Assembly: GCF_000282095.2 (NCBI RefSeq)
Contig: NZ_AKKC02000003.1
Coordinates: forward strand, 62,001-126,000
From: Rhizobium sp. CF080
Lineage (GTDB): Bacteria > Pseudomonadota > Alphaproteobacteria > Rhizobiales > Rhizobiaceae
Reading direction: 5' to 3'
Length of the DNA stretch: 64,000 bases
Part shown: positions 53,965 through 62,406 of the stretch, piece by piece
How the letters are laid out: every line of letters begins with the position of its first letter
How positions within the stretch are numbered: position 1 is the stretch's first letter
Notes under the pieces: generated by a model
What the model was told of the DNA's origin: nothing
The model's database searches: none
Seen by the model: only the letters and a program-made list of their open reading frames with translations
Made by a program: the position numbers and the translations under genes

Positions 53965-55557
53965 ATGGCATTGGGCTTCATCAAACGCGTCTTCACCTTC
54001 GGCAAGCCCGCCGAGGAACCGGCACCCGATGCGGTGAGGCCGGAAGACCTGGCTGCCGTCCAGGCGGAGCTGGAGCCGAAGTCGCGCGACGAGGACCTGC
54101 CAGTCTCGCCGGTCGATCCGGTTGCGCCGACGGAGATCGAGACGGCCGGCGGGCCGGTTGCGGATGTGGTGGCGGAGGATGCCGATCTGTCTGAGGCGGA
54201 GGCTGCCGACGACGATGAGCCGGCGCTGCTTTCCAGTGTCGAAGCCGCATCCGATATCGGCATGGTGCCACTTTCGTTATTGCAGGCGGAAGCGGAGGCC
54301 GAGGGAGTCGAGCAAGAGGCTGCGTCGGCGGAAGCACCCCCCTCTGTCCTGCCGGACATCTCCCCCTCAAGGGGGGAGATCACGGATGCGCCGTCGGCGC
54401 CAGCATCGGACGACAGTACAACAGGCTCGGCTGAAGTTTTAGGGCAAGGTTCGATCCACGAGTCGATCTCCCCCCTTGAGGGGGAGATGTCCGGCAGGAC
54501 AGAGGGGGGTGCTTCCGCAAACGAAGCGGTCCCCGTTGCCGCTCCAAGCGAAATGCTTCGCCCCGAACCCACCCTCCCCAAAGGCTTCTCCACCGCCCGC
54601 CCGGAACCCACGCCCGAACCCGTCGCCCCCCAGCCGAAACTGACCTGGTTCCAGCGCCTGCGCGCCGGCCTTGCGCGCACGTCGTCGCAGCTCACCGGCC
54701 AGATCAGCGCGCTCTTTACCAAGCGCAAGCTGGACGAGGATACGCTGGAACAGCTCGAAGACCTGCTGATCCAAGCCGATCTCGGCGTCGAGACCGCGAT
54801 GCGGGTGACCGGTGCGCTTTCTTCCGAGCGTTACGGCAAGGACGTCACCGGCGAGGATGTGTCGCGGATCATGGCGGCCGAAATCACCAGGGTTCTGGCG
54901 CCGGTCGCAAAGCCGCTGGCGCTCGACCTCAATCACAAGCCGCATGTCATCCTCGTGGTCGGCGTCAACGGCACCGGCAAGACGACGACGATCGGCAAGC
55001 TGGCGGCAAAACTCTCCGGCTCTGGCCTCAAGGTCATGCTCGCCGCCGGCGACACCTTTCGCGCGGCGGCCATCGAACAGCTGAAGATCTGGGCGGATCG
55101 CACCGGCTCGGGCTTCATCGGCACCAAGCTCGGCGCCGATGCGGCCGGCCTTGCCTATGACGCCTACGAGCAGGCACGCGCCAACAAGAGCGACGTCCTG
55201 ATCATCGATACCGCCGGCCGGCTGCAGAACCGCACCGAGCTGATGGCCGAGCTCGAAAAGATCGTGCGTGTGCTCGGCAAGCTCGATCCCGACGCGCCGC
55301 ATACGGTGCTGCAGACGCTGGATGCCACGACCGGCCAGAACGCCATGAACCAGGTCGAGATCTTCCGGAACGTTGCGGGGGTCAGCGGCCTGATCATGAC
55401 CAAGCTCGACGGCACGGCGCGCGGCGGTATTCTCGTGGCGATCGCGGCCAAGCACAAGCTGCCGGTCTATTTCATCGGGGTCGGCGAGGGTGTAGATGAT
55501 CTCGAACCGTTCGAGGCGCAGGATTTTGCGCGCGCCATTGCCGGGATTGCCCATTGA
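53965..55557 (+). CDS. ftsY: SRP receptor GTPase FtsY
   Basis: 530 residues. A short basic/hydrophobic start ([13 protein letters not shown]), an acidic linker (about 15-225) and the NG domain with [17 protein letters not shown] (G1), [30 protein letters not shown]. The linker contains a perfect 53-bp DNA inverted repeat (residues 122-139 and 168-185). The reading frame is intact through both arms. Partner of Ffh; essential for membrane protein targeting. Confidence 0.95.
   Translation: MALGFIKRVFTFGKPAEEPAPDAVRPEDLAAVQAELEPKSRDEDLPVSPVDPVAPTEIETAGGPVADVVAEDADLSEAEAADDDEPALLSSVEAASDIGMVPLSLLQAEAEAEGVEQEAASAEAPPSVLPDISPSRGEITDAPSAPASDDSTTGSAEVLGQGSIHESISPLEGEMSGRTEGGASANEAVPVAAPSEMLRPEPTLPKGFSTARPEPTPEPVAPQPKLTWFQRLRAGLARTSSQLTGQISALFTKRKLDEDTLEQLEDLLIQADLGVETAMRVTGALSSERYGKDVTGEDVSRIMAAEITRVLAPVAKPLALDLNHKPHVILVVGVNGTGKTTTIGKLAAKLSGSGLKVMLAAGDTFRAAAIEQLKIWADRTGSGFIGTKLGADAAGLAYDAYEQARANKSDVLIIDTAGRLQNRTELMAELEKIVRVLGKLDPDAPHTVLQTLDATTGQNAMNQVEIFRNVAGVSGLIMTKLDGTARGGILVAIAAKHKLPVYFIGVGEGVDDLEPFEAQDFARAIAGIAH
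54328..54518. repeat. Perfect 53-bp inverted repeat inside ftsY
   Basis: Left arm 54328-54380 and right arm 54466-54518 are exact reverse complements (53 of 53), separated by 85 bp. Each arm also has its own small hairpin (ATCTCCCC / GGGGAGAT). Both arms are in frame 0 of fts[19 protein letters not shown] and [19 protein letters not shown] degenerate relative of the arm lies at 61431-61476 between ccmB and ccmA, so this is a dispersed repeat that has entered the coding sequence. Confidence 0.93.
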
Positions 55558-55621
55558 TGCCACAAATCTGCCTTGGCACCCGCGCAGGGCCAACGCAGGA
55601 TTAAGCAGGTTTGACCCATAT

Positions 55622-56305
55622 ATGAAATTCGAAAGCGACACGACGCCCACCGCCGCCGACCGGCACCATCCGATGCTGAAGCTCGCGCTTGAGCTCGGGC
55701 CGCTGCTCGTCTTCTTCTTCGCCAATCTGCGCGGAGAATGGCTTGCCGCGACCTTTCCGTGGCTTTCGGTGCTCGGTGGCCCGCTGTTCATCGCCAGCGG
55801 CCTGTTCATGCTCGCGACCGTCATTTCGCTCGTCGTCTCGAAGATCGTTCTCGGCCACCTGCCGCTGATGCCCTTCATTTCCGGCATCGTCGTCCTCGTC
55901 TTCGGCGGGCTCGGCATCTGGCTGCAGGACGAGCTGTTCTTCAAGATGAAGCCGACCATCATCAACACGCTGTTCGGCGTCGTGCTGCTCGGCGGCCTGC
56001 TGTTCGGCAAATCGTTGCTCGGCTATGTCTTCAACGCGGCCTTCCAGCTCGACGATGCCGGCTGGCGCAAGCTCACCATCCGCTGGGGCGTGTTCTTCCT
56101 ATTCCTCGCCGTCCTTAACGAGATCGTCTGGCGCGGCGCGAATGCCTATTACCTGCCTGACGCCAAGGCGGCGGATAACTTCTGGGTCGCCTTCAAGGTC
56201 TGGGGCACGATGCCGATCACGCTGATCTTCACCATGACGCAGATGCCGCTGATCATGCGCCACACGGTCCAGGAGCCGGCAGGCAACGCTGAGGCCGAAA
56301 AGTGA
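55622..56305 (+). CDS. Inner-membrane septation protein A (YciB family)
   Basis: 227 residues with about five or six membrane helices; family motifs [57 protein letters not shown] (two runs) and [16 protein letters not shown]. Loss of YciB homologues affects septation and envelope integrity in other bacteria. ATG 55622 is the conserved start. Overlaps the next gene by 4 nt. Confidence 0.92.
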   Translation: MKFESDTTPTAADRHHPMLKLALELGPLLVFFFANLRGEWLAATFPWLSVLGGPLFIASGLFMLATVISLVVSKIVLGHLPLMPFISGIVVLVFGGLGIWLQDELFFKMKPTIINTLFGVVLLGGLLFGKSLLGYVFNAAFQLDDAGWRKLTIRWGVFFLFLAVLNEIVWRGANAYYLPDAKAADNFWVAFKVWGTMPITLIFTMTQMPLIMRHTVQEPAGNAEAEK

Positions 56306-56889
56306 CGGCGGCGGAATTCTCCCCATCGAGTTCGTCCTCCCGGCGCTGGCTTCTCGCCGCCGTCATCCTCTTTCTTCTCCAGATCGCCATCCTCTACGCG
56401 ATCGGCCGCATTCCAATCTGCGAATGCGGTTATGTGAAGCTCTGGGAAGGCGGGGTGAACACCAGCGGCAATTCGCAGCATCTCTCCGACTGGTACACGC
56501 CGTCGCACATCATCCACGGCTTCCTCTTCTACGGTCTCGGCTGGCTGATTCTCCGCCGCGCGCCGCTCTCCGCCCGGCTGTCGCTCGCGGTGCTGATCGA
56601 GGCAGCCTGGGAGATCGCCGAGAATTCGCCATTGATCATCGACCGCTACCGCACCGCGACCATGGCGCTCGGTTATACCGGTGACAGCATCCTCAATTCG
56701 GCGATGGACACGGTGTTCATGGTGCTCGGTTTCTTCGCCGCCTCGCGCCTGCCGGTCTGGCTGACGATCGCGAGCGCCATCTTCTTCGAGCTTGCGACCG
56801 GCTACATCATCCGCGACAACCTGACGCTCAACGTGCTGATGCTCGTCTGGCCGGTCGATGCTGTGCGGGTGTGGCAGGGTGGGTTGTAG
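56302..56889 (+). CDS. DUF2585 family membrane protein
   Basis: 195 residues, about five membrane helices, starting with GTG that overlaps the YciB stop (GTGA). The conserved block is [38 protein letters not shown] (two runs), and a second is [30 protein letters not shown] (two runs). Function unknown; genetic linkage to yciB and ftsY suggests an envelope role (inference). Confidence 0.85.
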   Translation: MTAAEFSPSSSSSRRWLLAAVILFLLQIAILYAIGRIPICECGYVKLWEGGVNTSGNSQHLSDWYTPSHIIHGFLFYGLGWLILRRAPLSARLSLAVLIEAAWEIAENSPLIIDRYRTATMALGYTGDSILNSAMDTVFMVLGFFAASRLPVWLTIASAIFFELATGYIIRDNLTLNVLMLVWPVDAVRVWQGGL

Positions 56890-56910
56890 ATCTCGGCTGC
56901 GGGCGAGAGA

Positions 56911-57145
56911 AAAAAGACCCCTCCCGGCCTGCCGGCCACCCTCCCCACAAGGGGGAGGGAGACCAAGCCGCGATGCTCGTGCCAAACCACAGACCTCGAT
57001 TGTTGGCTCAAGATCGCCGCTTGATCGAAGATATGACTACTCTCACTATTGAAGACATCCCTGCTCACGATGGGGAACTGCGAGCAGGCGGCATATATCC
57101 CTCCCCCTTGTGGGGAGGGTGCCCGACAGGGCGGGAGGGGTCTTT
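56911..57145. repeat. Inverted pair of family B repeats
   Basis: Left copy (56911-56963) and right copy (57099-57145) share AAAGACCCCTCCC / GGGAGGGGTCTTT and CCCTCCCCACAAGGGGGAGGG in opposite orientation, with a few substitutions. A third set is at 61294-61387. About 135 bp lies between the copies. Confidence 0.8.
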
Positions 57146-57445
57146 AACCGGGGACGATTTAACCCACCCATGAAAAACTCCCCAACCTTATCAATCCTTT
57201 ACCCGCGTTCACGTCCCCGTCCGTCCCCGTCTCTGCGAACCCGCCCCATAATCACTCCGTCATCGGATGGGAAACCGGGTTCGCGAACCGGCATCCTCGT
57301 CCAAGGGTTTTCGGACCCCAGTTTCCGGTGATGGTTGCGAAGGCGGGTGACGAGGGCTCGGAAATCCTCTCAAGTCGCTCAAAAGCAGCCGGGGCAGGCA
57401 CAAACCGCCTACCTCCCACATACCGATACCGCCTGCCCCATTCCC

Positions 57446-57481
57446 AAAACAAAACCGCGCCGGACAAGACGTCCGGCGCGG
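57446..57481 (-). terminator. Orphan leftward intrinsic terminator
   Basis: A perfect 11-bp stem CCGCGCCGGAC / GTCCGGCGCGG with a 5-base loop; read leftward it is followed by TTTTGTTTT. No coding gene on the minus strand ends here. Confidence 0.8.
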
Positions 57482-57560
57482 CCAAAAGTGCTTGCGTTTG
57501 TGCGCCGATCCTCGAAGCTTCCGGCCGGCGAAATGATACAGCTTTGATCCAAGCCTTTGC
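57446..57560 (-). ncRNA. Candidate small RNA ended by the orphan terminator
   Basis: The minus strand upstream of the terminator has CTTGAC near 57567-57572 as a possible -35 box, with only a weak -10 (TGGATC). A transcript of roughly 100-120 nt is possible. There is no sequence-family match that I can name. Confidence 0.3.
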
Positions 57561-57649
57561 GACTACCAGTCAAGTTTTCTTAACGACAAGCGGCTAAATT
57601 TCGCGGCCAGCACCAAACGTTTGGGGGAATGCTTTCGTGCGGGGGTCTC

Positions 57650-58852
57650 ATGGAATCGCACGATAATTTTGCCTACCTGCTGCCGTTCATCTTTTTCGTA
57701 TTCGGCTGCACGTTCCTGTTTCTGCAGCGCTGGAGTTCTGCCTCGTCCCGTTACTGGGGTTTCGGATATATCGGTGCAGCGCTCGGATTTGCCTCGCCGC
57801 TCATTTTGACCGGTCTGCCGGTCCCGGTTCAGGCCATCGTCTCGAACGCCCTCTTCCTGGCGGCGTTCTTCTTCTACGGCCACGCTTTTCTAACCCGCTT
57901 CGGCCAGTCGGTTCTCATTTCCGAGCGGCTGATCTTTTGCGTTGCCGCATTCCTCGGCATTTCCTACCTGATCCTGGTGGAGCACGATCTGCGGGGAGAG
58001 CTTGCCGTCAGCGACATAGCCTGCTCGACCTTGCTGATCATCCCGCTCTGGCAGGTCCGCCACGATATCCGTCGGCCGATCGACCGGCTGCTCGGGGCCA
58101 TGGTCGGGCTGGTGATCGCGGACAATCTCGTCCGGGTGTCGGCCCTCCTGATCCTCACGTCATCCGGGACCTACGCGTCGCTCGATGACTTCCTGACTTC
58201 CGATTATGCCTTCTTCATGCAGATGACCGCGAGCATCATCGGCTTCCTGCTGGCGCTGACGGTACTGGGAACTGTGATGCTGGATGCCGTCTGGCAGCAT
58301 CGCCACGCGGCCGAGCATGATCCGCTGACCGATCTCCTGAACCGCCGGGGTTTCGAGCGGGCGATCCCGGATTTCCGCAGGGAGAGTTTTCCTTCCGGTG
58401 CCGTCCTCGTCTGCGATATCGACCACTTCAAGCTGGTCAACGACCGCTTCGGCCATGCGGCCGGAGATACGGTCATCGTCGGCCTGGCCGCCGTACTTCA
58501 CGAGGGACTGCAGAGCGACGCGCTGGTGGCGCGTTTCGGCGGCGAGGAATTCGTGGCTTTCCTGCCGGGTGTGACGCTCGCGGAGGCCGGCGTGCTCGCC
58601 AATGCTATCCGGCTGGCTTTTGCCGCGCGCGACTGGCGCGACAGCGGCGTCACCCAACAGATCACCGCAAGTTTCGGCGTGTCCTCGACCTCCCGCGGCG
58701 ATCACTCGATGCACGATGCGATCGGGCGGGCCGACACCTGCCTCTATACGGCCAAATCCGCCGGCCGCAACCAGGTCGTTTTGGAAGGCCAGCAGGCGGC
58801 CAGTGTGCAGCCGCAGCTGAGGGTCATCTCCGCATCCGATCTTCGCGCCTGA
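57650..58852 (+). CDS. Membrane diguanylate cyclase (GGDEF)
   Basis: 400 residues. About seven membrane helices (1-220) form a sensor-like N-terminus, followed by a GGDEF domain with an active-site RFGGEEF and substrate motifs DPLTDLLNRRGFE, CDIDHFKLVNDRFGHAAGD. It should make c-di-GMP. An RXXD inhibitory site is not obvious. ATG 57650 has GGGGG upstream; an in-frame ATG at 57629 is too close to a G-run. Single gene, convergent with ccmG. Confidence 0.9.
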   Translation: MESHDNFAYLLPFIFFVFGCTFLFLQRWSSASSRYWGFGYIGAALGFASPLILTGLPVPVQAIVSNALFLAAFFFYGHAFLTRFGQSVLISERLIFCVAAFLGISYLILVEHDLRGELAVSDIACSTLLIIPLWQVRHDIRRPIDRLLGAMVGLVIADNLVRVSALLILTSSGTYASLDDFLTSDYAFFMQMTASIIGFLLALTVLGTVMLDAVWQHRHAAEHDPLTDLLNRRGFERAIPDFRRESFPSGAVLVCDIDHFKLVNDRFGHAAGDTVIVGLAAVLHEGLQSDALVARFGGEEFVAFLPGVTLAEAGVLANAIRLAFAARDWRDSGVTQQITASFGVSSTSRGDHSMHDAIGRADTCLYTAKSAGRNQVVLEGQQAASVQPQLRVISASDLRA

Positions 58853-58870
58853 TCCGTTCTGGGCGCCTGA

Positions 58871-59473
58871 TCAGCCTTTGGCCGAGGCCTTTTCGATCGC
58901 CGGCAGGAGATCCTGCGTCAGGCTGCGGGCGTCGAAGGGGCCGACGCGCTTGTAGAGGATGGTGCCGTCAGGCGCGACCAGATAACTTTCCGGAATGCCG
59001 TAGACACCCCAGTCGATCGCCGCCTTGCCGTTCGGATCGACGCCGATCGCCTTGTAGGGGTTGCCGAGCTCGCCGAGGAAACGTAGCGCGTTGTCGTTGC
59101 GGTCCTTGTAGTTGATGCCGACGATGGTGAGGCGGCTGTCGTTTGCTAGTTCCTTCAGGATCGGGTGTTCCTGCCGGCAGGGCACGCACCAGGAGGCAAA
59201 GATGTTGACCAGCGTCAGCTTGCCGGTGATCGCCGCGGTCGTCAGCGCCGCGGTCTTCGAGCCCTCCAGCGGCGGGAGCGCCAGCGACGGCGCCTTCTTG
59301 CCGATCAGGGCGGAAGGAATGGCCGAGACGTCGCGGCCGTTGACGTCCTGGTCGTAGAGCATCTTGCCGGCGACGGCGGCGAAACCCAGGAAGATCACCA
59401 GCGGGATCAGCGGCAGCGCATAACGCGCCAGGCTTTTGCGGGCGGCTGGCTGATTTTCGGTTTCGACGCTCAT
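58871..59473 (-). CDS. ccmG: Cytochrome c maturation thiol:disulfide reductase CcmG (DsbE)
   Basis: 200 residues. An N-terminal membrane anchor (about 18-40) and a periplasmic thioredoxin-like domain with WCVPC ([13 protein letters not shown]) and the cis-Pro loop [13 protein letters not shown]. It reduces apocytochrome cysteines before haem attachment. Overlaps ccmD by 4 nt (ATGA). Confidence 0.95.
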   Translation of the reverse strand: MSVETENQPAARKSLARYALPLIPLVIFLGFAAVAGKMLYDQDVNGRDVSAIPSALIGKKAPSLALPPLEGSKTAALTTAAITGKLTLVNIFASWCVPCRQEHPILKELANDSRLTIVGINYKDRNDNALRFLGELGNPYKAIGVDPNGKAAIDWGVYGIPESYLVAPDGTILYKRVGPFDARSLTQDLLPAIEKASAKG

Positions 59474-59640
59474 CTCGCGTCACCTGTCGGCTGGGCGGAA
59501 CGGCGGCGGATGCCGGAGGCTTCGAGCTCGGCCAGTTCCTGCCTGCGGGCGCGGCCATCCAGCCAGGTCCAGGCGATCAGACAGAGGATGACCACAGCAG
59601 CAACAGCATAGGACATGGCGATATAGAACGTGTGGGTCAT
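59470..59640 (-). CDS. ccmD: Haem exporter protein CcmD
   Basis: 56 residues with one membrane helix ([19 protein letters not shown]) and a basic C-terminal tail (RARRQEL). It links CcmE-haem release to CcmC/CcmAB. It lies 5 nt past the ccmC stop and overlaps ccmG; too short for a default ORF cut-off. Confidence 0.92.
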   Translation of the reverse strand: MTHTFYIAMSYAVAAVVILCLIAWTWLDGRARRQELAELEASGIRRRSAQPTGDAR

Positions 59641-59645
59641 GATCT

Positions 59646-60404
59646 TTAAGCCTCCCGTCCGGCCATGCGCGCGGCCATGCGGCGCTGGGCGGCGACGCGG
59701 CGGCGCCAGATCTCGTTGCGCATCGCCATTACGTGCAGGGTGAAGAACAGCAGGGTGAAGGCGATTGCCATGACCAGGAGCGGCCAGAGGAATTCCTGGT
59801 CGATGGTCGGGCCGCCCATGCGGATGACGCTTGCCGGCTGGTGCAGCGTGTTCCACCAGTCGACCGAGAACTTGATGATCGGGATGTTGACGAAGCCGAC
59901 AAGGATCAGCACGGCGGACACGCGCGCCGCCCGCGACGGATCGTCCATGGCGCGGTTGAGCGCGATCAGGCCGAGATACATGAGGAAGAGCACGAAGACG
60001 GAGGTGAGGCGCGCGTCCCAGACCCACCAGGTTCCCCACATCGGCCTGCCCCAGAGGGAGCCGGTGGCGAGCGCGATCAGCGTGAAGGCGGCGCCGAGCG
60101 GGGCCGCCGCCTTGTGCGACACGTCGGCGAGAGGATGGCGCCAGACCAGCGTGCCGATCGCCGAAACGGCCATCACCGTGTAGCACATCATCGACAGCCA
60201 GGCGGAGGGCACATGCACATACATGATGCGCACCGTCAGGCCCTGCTGGTAATCGCCCTCGGTGGTAAAGCTGAGGTAGAGCCCGATCGCGAACAGGATC
60301 GCGGTGGCCGCCGCCATCCAGGGGAGGATACGGGCCGCCAGCGCCAGAAACCGCGTCGGGTTGGCCAGGTCGCTGAACTTGCTGATGGCGAGGCTGTCGG
60401 TCAT
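59646..60404 (-). CDS. ccmC: Haem handling protein CcmC
   Basis: 252 residues, six membrane helices, with the periplasmic Trp-rich haem-binding motif [12 protein letters not shown] and the flanking histidines ([10 protein letters not shown] and [12 protein letters not shown]). It delivers haem to CcmE. I start it at ATG 60404; a GTG at 60410 is two codons earlier. Confidence 0.95.
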   Translation of the reverse strand: MTDSLAISKFSDLANPTRFLALAARILPWMAAATAILFAIGLYLSFTTEGDYQQGLTVRIMYVHVPSAWLSMMCYTVMAVSAIGTLVWRHPLADVSHKAAAPLGAAFTLIALATGSLWGRPMWGTWWVWDARLTSVFVLFLMYLGLIALNRAMDDPSRAARVSAVLILVGFVNIPIIKFSVDWWNTLHQPASVIRMGGPTIDQEFLWPLLVMAIAFTLLFFTLHVMAMRNEIWRRRVAAQRRMAARMAGREA

Positions 60405-60448
60405 GGGCACTTTCTAATCTGCGCGTGGAAAAGCAGCTTGATCCCGGT

Positions 60449-60488
60449 CAACCCGATCCGATTCAACCTGATCCGATCCATCCGATTC
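60449..60488. repeat. Short imperfect tandem repeat of GATCCGATT
   Basis: The 88-bp gap between ccmC and ccmB holds four variants of ATCCGAT(T) (60455, 60471, 60481 region). Probably replication slippage; no function inferred. Confidence 0.5.
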
Positions 60489-60491
60489 TAG

Positions 60492-61151
60492 TCAATCGCC
60501 GGCATTGCGCAACGCCAGTGCCGCGCCGAGCGGACCGAGCACGGCAAAAAACATCGTGATCGCCACCAATATCAGGAAAGGCGGCAGAAACGGGGCAGGG
60601 TCCTCGACCGCCGCATAGGAGGCGCTGACCCCGAAGATCAGCACGGGGATCGCGAGCGGCAGGACAAGGATCGAGACGAGCAACCCGCCACGCGGCAGGG
60701 CGACAGCCACGGCCGCGCCGACCGCACCGATGAAGGTCAGCGCCGGCGTGCCGACCAGCAGCGTCAGCATGGTGGCGCCGATCGCCACCTCGTCCATGTT
60801 CATGAACAGGCCGAGCAGCGGCGAGGCGATCACCAGCGGCAGGCCATTGCCGAGCCAGTGGGCCAGGCATTTGACGAGTACGGTCAGCACCAGCGGGTGT
60901 TCCTGCATCAGCAGCAGGTCGAGCGACCCGTCCTCGCGCTCGGTCTGGAACAGGCGGTCGAGCCCGAGCAGGGCCGAGAGCAGCGCGCCGATCCAGACGA
61001 TTGCCGGACCGATGCGGGAGAGGAGGTTGAGATCCGGGCCAACACCGAAGGGGATGACCGCGACGACGGTCATGAAGAAGAGGACACCGATCAAGGCGCC
61101 TCCGCCGGCGCGGACCGAGAGCTTGAGGTCGCGGAGGAGGAGGGCGGTCAT
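60492..61151 (-). CDS. ccmB: Haem ABC exporter permease CcmB
   Basis: 219 residues, six membrane helices. Family motifs LLLRDLKLSVRAGGGAL, FQTEREDGSLDLLLM and PRGGLLVSILVLPLAIPVLIFG (split by the start of a helix) are visible. With CcmA it powers release of holo-CcmE. ATG 61151. It is separated from ccmA by a 340-bp repeat-filled gap. Confidence 0.95.
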   Translation of the reverse strand: MTALLLRDLKLSVRAGGGALIGVLFFMTVVAVIPFGVGPDLNLLSRIGPAIVWIGALLSALLGLDRLFQTEREDGSLDLLLMQEHPLVLTVLVKCLAHWLGNGLPLVIASPLLGLFMNMDEVAIGATMLTLLVGTPALTFIGAVGAAVAVALPRGGLLVSILVLPLAIPVLIFGVSASYAAVEDPAPFLPPFLILVAITMFFAVLGPLGAALALRNAGD

Positions 61152-61491
61152 GACGTGAGGCCTTGCATTTGCCGGAAGGCGTCGATCCGGTCCGACCGGT
61201 ACAGGTCGGAGGCCTGGATCCTCGGGCCGAGCCCGAGGATGACGGCGAGAGGGCGGGGGCGGCGGATGACGGCGGGTGTGAGGGTGCGAGGAGCCCCTCC
61301 CCCTTGTGGGGAGGGGGTGGGGAGGGTTTTTCTGTCTCCAAAAGACCCCTCCCGCCTGCCGGCCACCCTCCCCACAAGGGGGAGGGTTAAGAGTGCAGCA
61401 CTGTCCCAGGCCCCATACACCATAGCCATTCCCTTGCGGGGGAGGCGGTGGGGTCCGGCAAGGCAGAGGGGGGCAGCCACGGCCAGGACGA
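61152..61491. repeat. Repeat cluster inserted between ccmA and ccmB
   Basis: This 340-bp gap in an otherwise tight ccm operon is made largely of dispersed repeats: family A copy 5 (61215-61245), family B copies (61294-61325 and 61339-61387, inverted) and a degenerate relative of the ftsY repeat arm (61431-61476). No gene is seen. Confidence 0.8.
61215..61245 (+). repeat. Dispersed palindromic repeat, family A, copy 5
   Basis: TGGATCCTCGGG, loop CCGAG, CCCGAGGATGACGG; same unit as at 29405. Confidence 0.85.
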
Positions 61492-62136
61492 TCACCATCT
61501 TCCCTCCGCCACGCCTGCAAACCCGGTCATCCGCAATTCCCGTGCATTCTCCAGCCCCAGCGGCTGATGGGTCGCCGCCAGCACAATGCCGCCGGTCGCC
61601 AGATGCAACTTGATAAGCCCGGTGAACACACCCTCCGCGCTCACATCGAGCGCCGCAGTCGGCTCGTCCAATATCCAGACCGGCCTATAGGCGACAAGCA
61701 GCTTGGCAAACGCCATGCGGCGCTGCTGGCCGGCGGAGAGATAACCGAAGGGCAGATGGATGATCCCACCGAGGCCCACGGCGTCTGCGGCCTCGCCCGG
61801 CGGGATACCCTTGCCGTCCTCCGTGTCGCCGAGGAAGTCCTTCCAGAAGGCGAGGTTCTCAAAGACCGTCAACTCCGCCTTCATCGCATTGCGGTGGCCG
61901 AGATAGTGGCAGGCCTCGGCGGCGCGCATGCCTGATTCGGCGCTCTCCGCAGTCCAGGCGACGCGGCCGGTCTCCGGGCGCAGCAATCCGGCGACGACCC
62001 GCAGAAGTGTCGATTTTCCCGATCCGTTGCGGCCGGTCAGCACGAGGCTTTCACCGGCTCCGAGGGTAAAGGAGATGTCGGTGAAAATCAGGTCTTCGCC
62101 GCGTCTTGCGCTCAAGTTTTCGGCCAAAAGCCGCAT
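61492..62136 (-). CDS. ccmA: Haem ABC exporter ATPase CcmA
   Basis: 214 residues, single ABC ATPase: Walker A LTGRNGSGKSTLLR, signature LSAGQQRR, Walker B VWILDEPTAALD, H-loop AATHQPLG. ATG 62136 starts MRLLAENLS; in-frame starts at 62151 and 62166 are possible. First gene of the leftward ccm group. Confidence 0.93.
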   Translation of the reverse strand: MRLLAENLSARRGEDLIFTDISFTLGAGESLVLTGRNGSGKSTLLRVVAGLLRPETGRVAWTAESAESGMRAAEACHYLGHRNAMKAELTVFENLAFWKDFLGDTEDGKGIPPGEAADAVGLGGIIHLPFGYLSAGQQRRMAFAKLLVAYRPVWILDEPTAALDVSAEGVFTGLIKLHLATGGIVLAATHQPLGLENARELRMTGFAGVAEGRW

Positions 62137-62406
62137 GCCGGAGACCTTCATTAAGATTTTAATCATCGCGATCCGAAAATTTATTCGGAATGGGCGCCAA
62201 GCGTCTGGAACCCTTCTTAGAAATTATCTATAAGCACTGCAACCACGCCAGCGGCCGGCGTGATTTCAATCTTCCGCCGAACCTGAAGATCCCAAAAAAT
62301 CTTCTCGTGCGGACAGCGGAAATGGTCGCACCCGCATCCTGATGTGCATGAAGTGCATAGGCGTCCGCACGCGCGTGTTGGCTCTTTAATCAGCGGGGTT
62401 TATTCC

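Larger units (their letters stand above)
56890..57649. other. 760-bp non-coding region with inverted repeats and an orphan terminator
   Basis: It holds an inverted pair of family B repeats (56911-57145) and a strong leftward intrinsic terminator (57446-57481). ORFs here cross repeats and show no family resemblance, so I call none. The stretch 57485-57628 lies upstream of the terminator on the minus strand and could be an RNA gene. Confidence 0.6.

Noticed and set aside
56871..57173. Small ORFs in the non-coding region after the DUF2585 gene
   Set aside because: They run through the family B repeats and have repeat-derived composition (PSPLWGG-like words).
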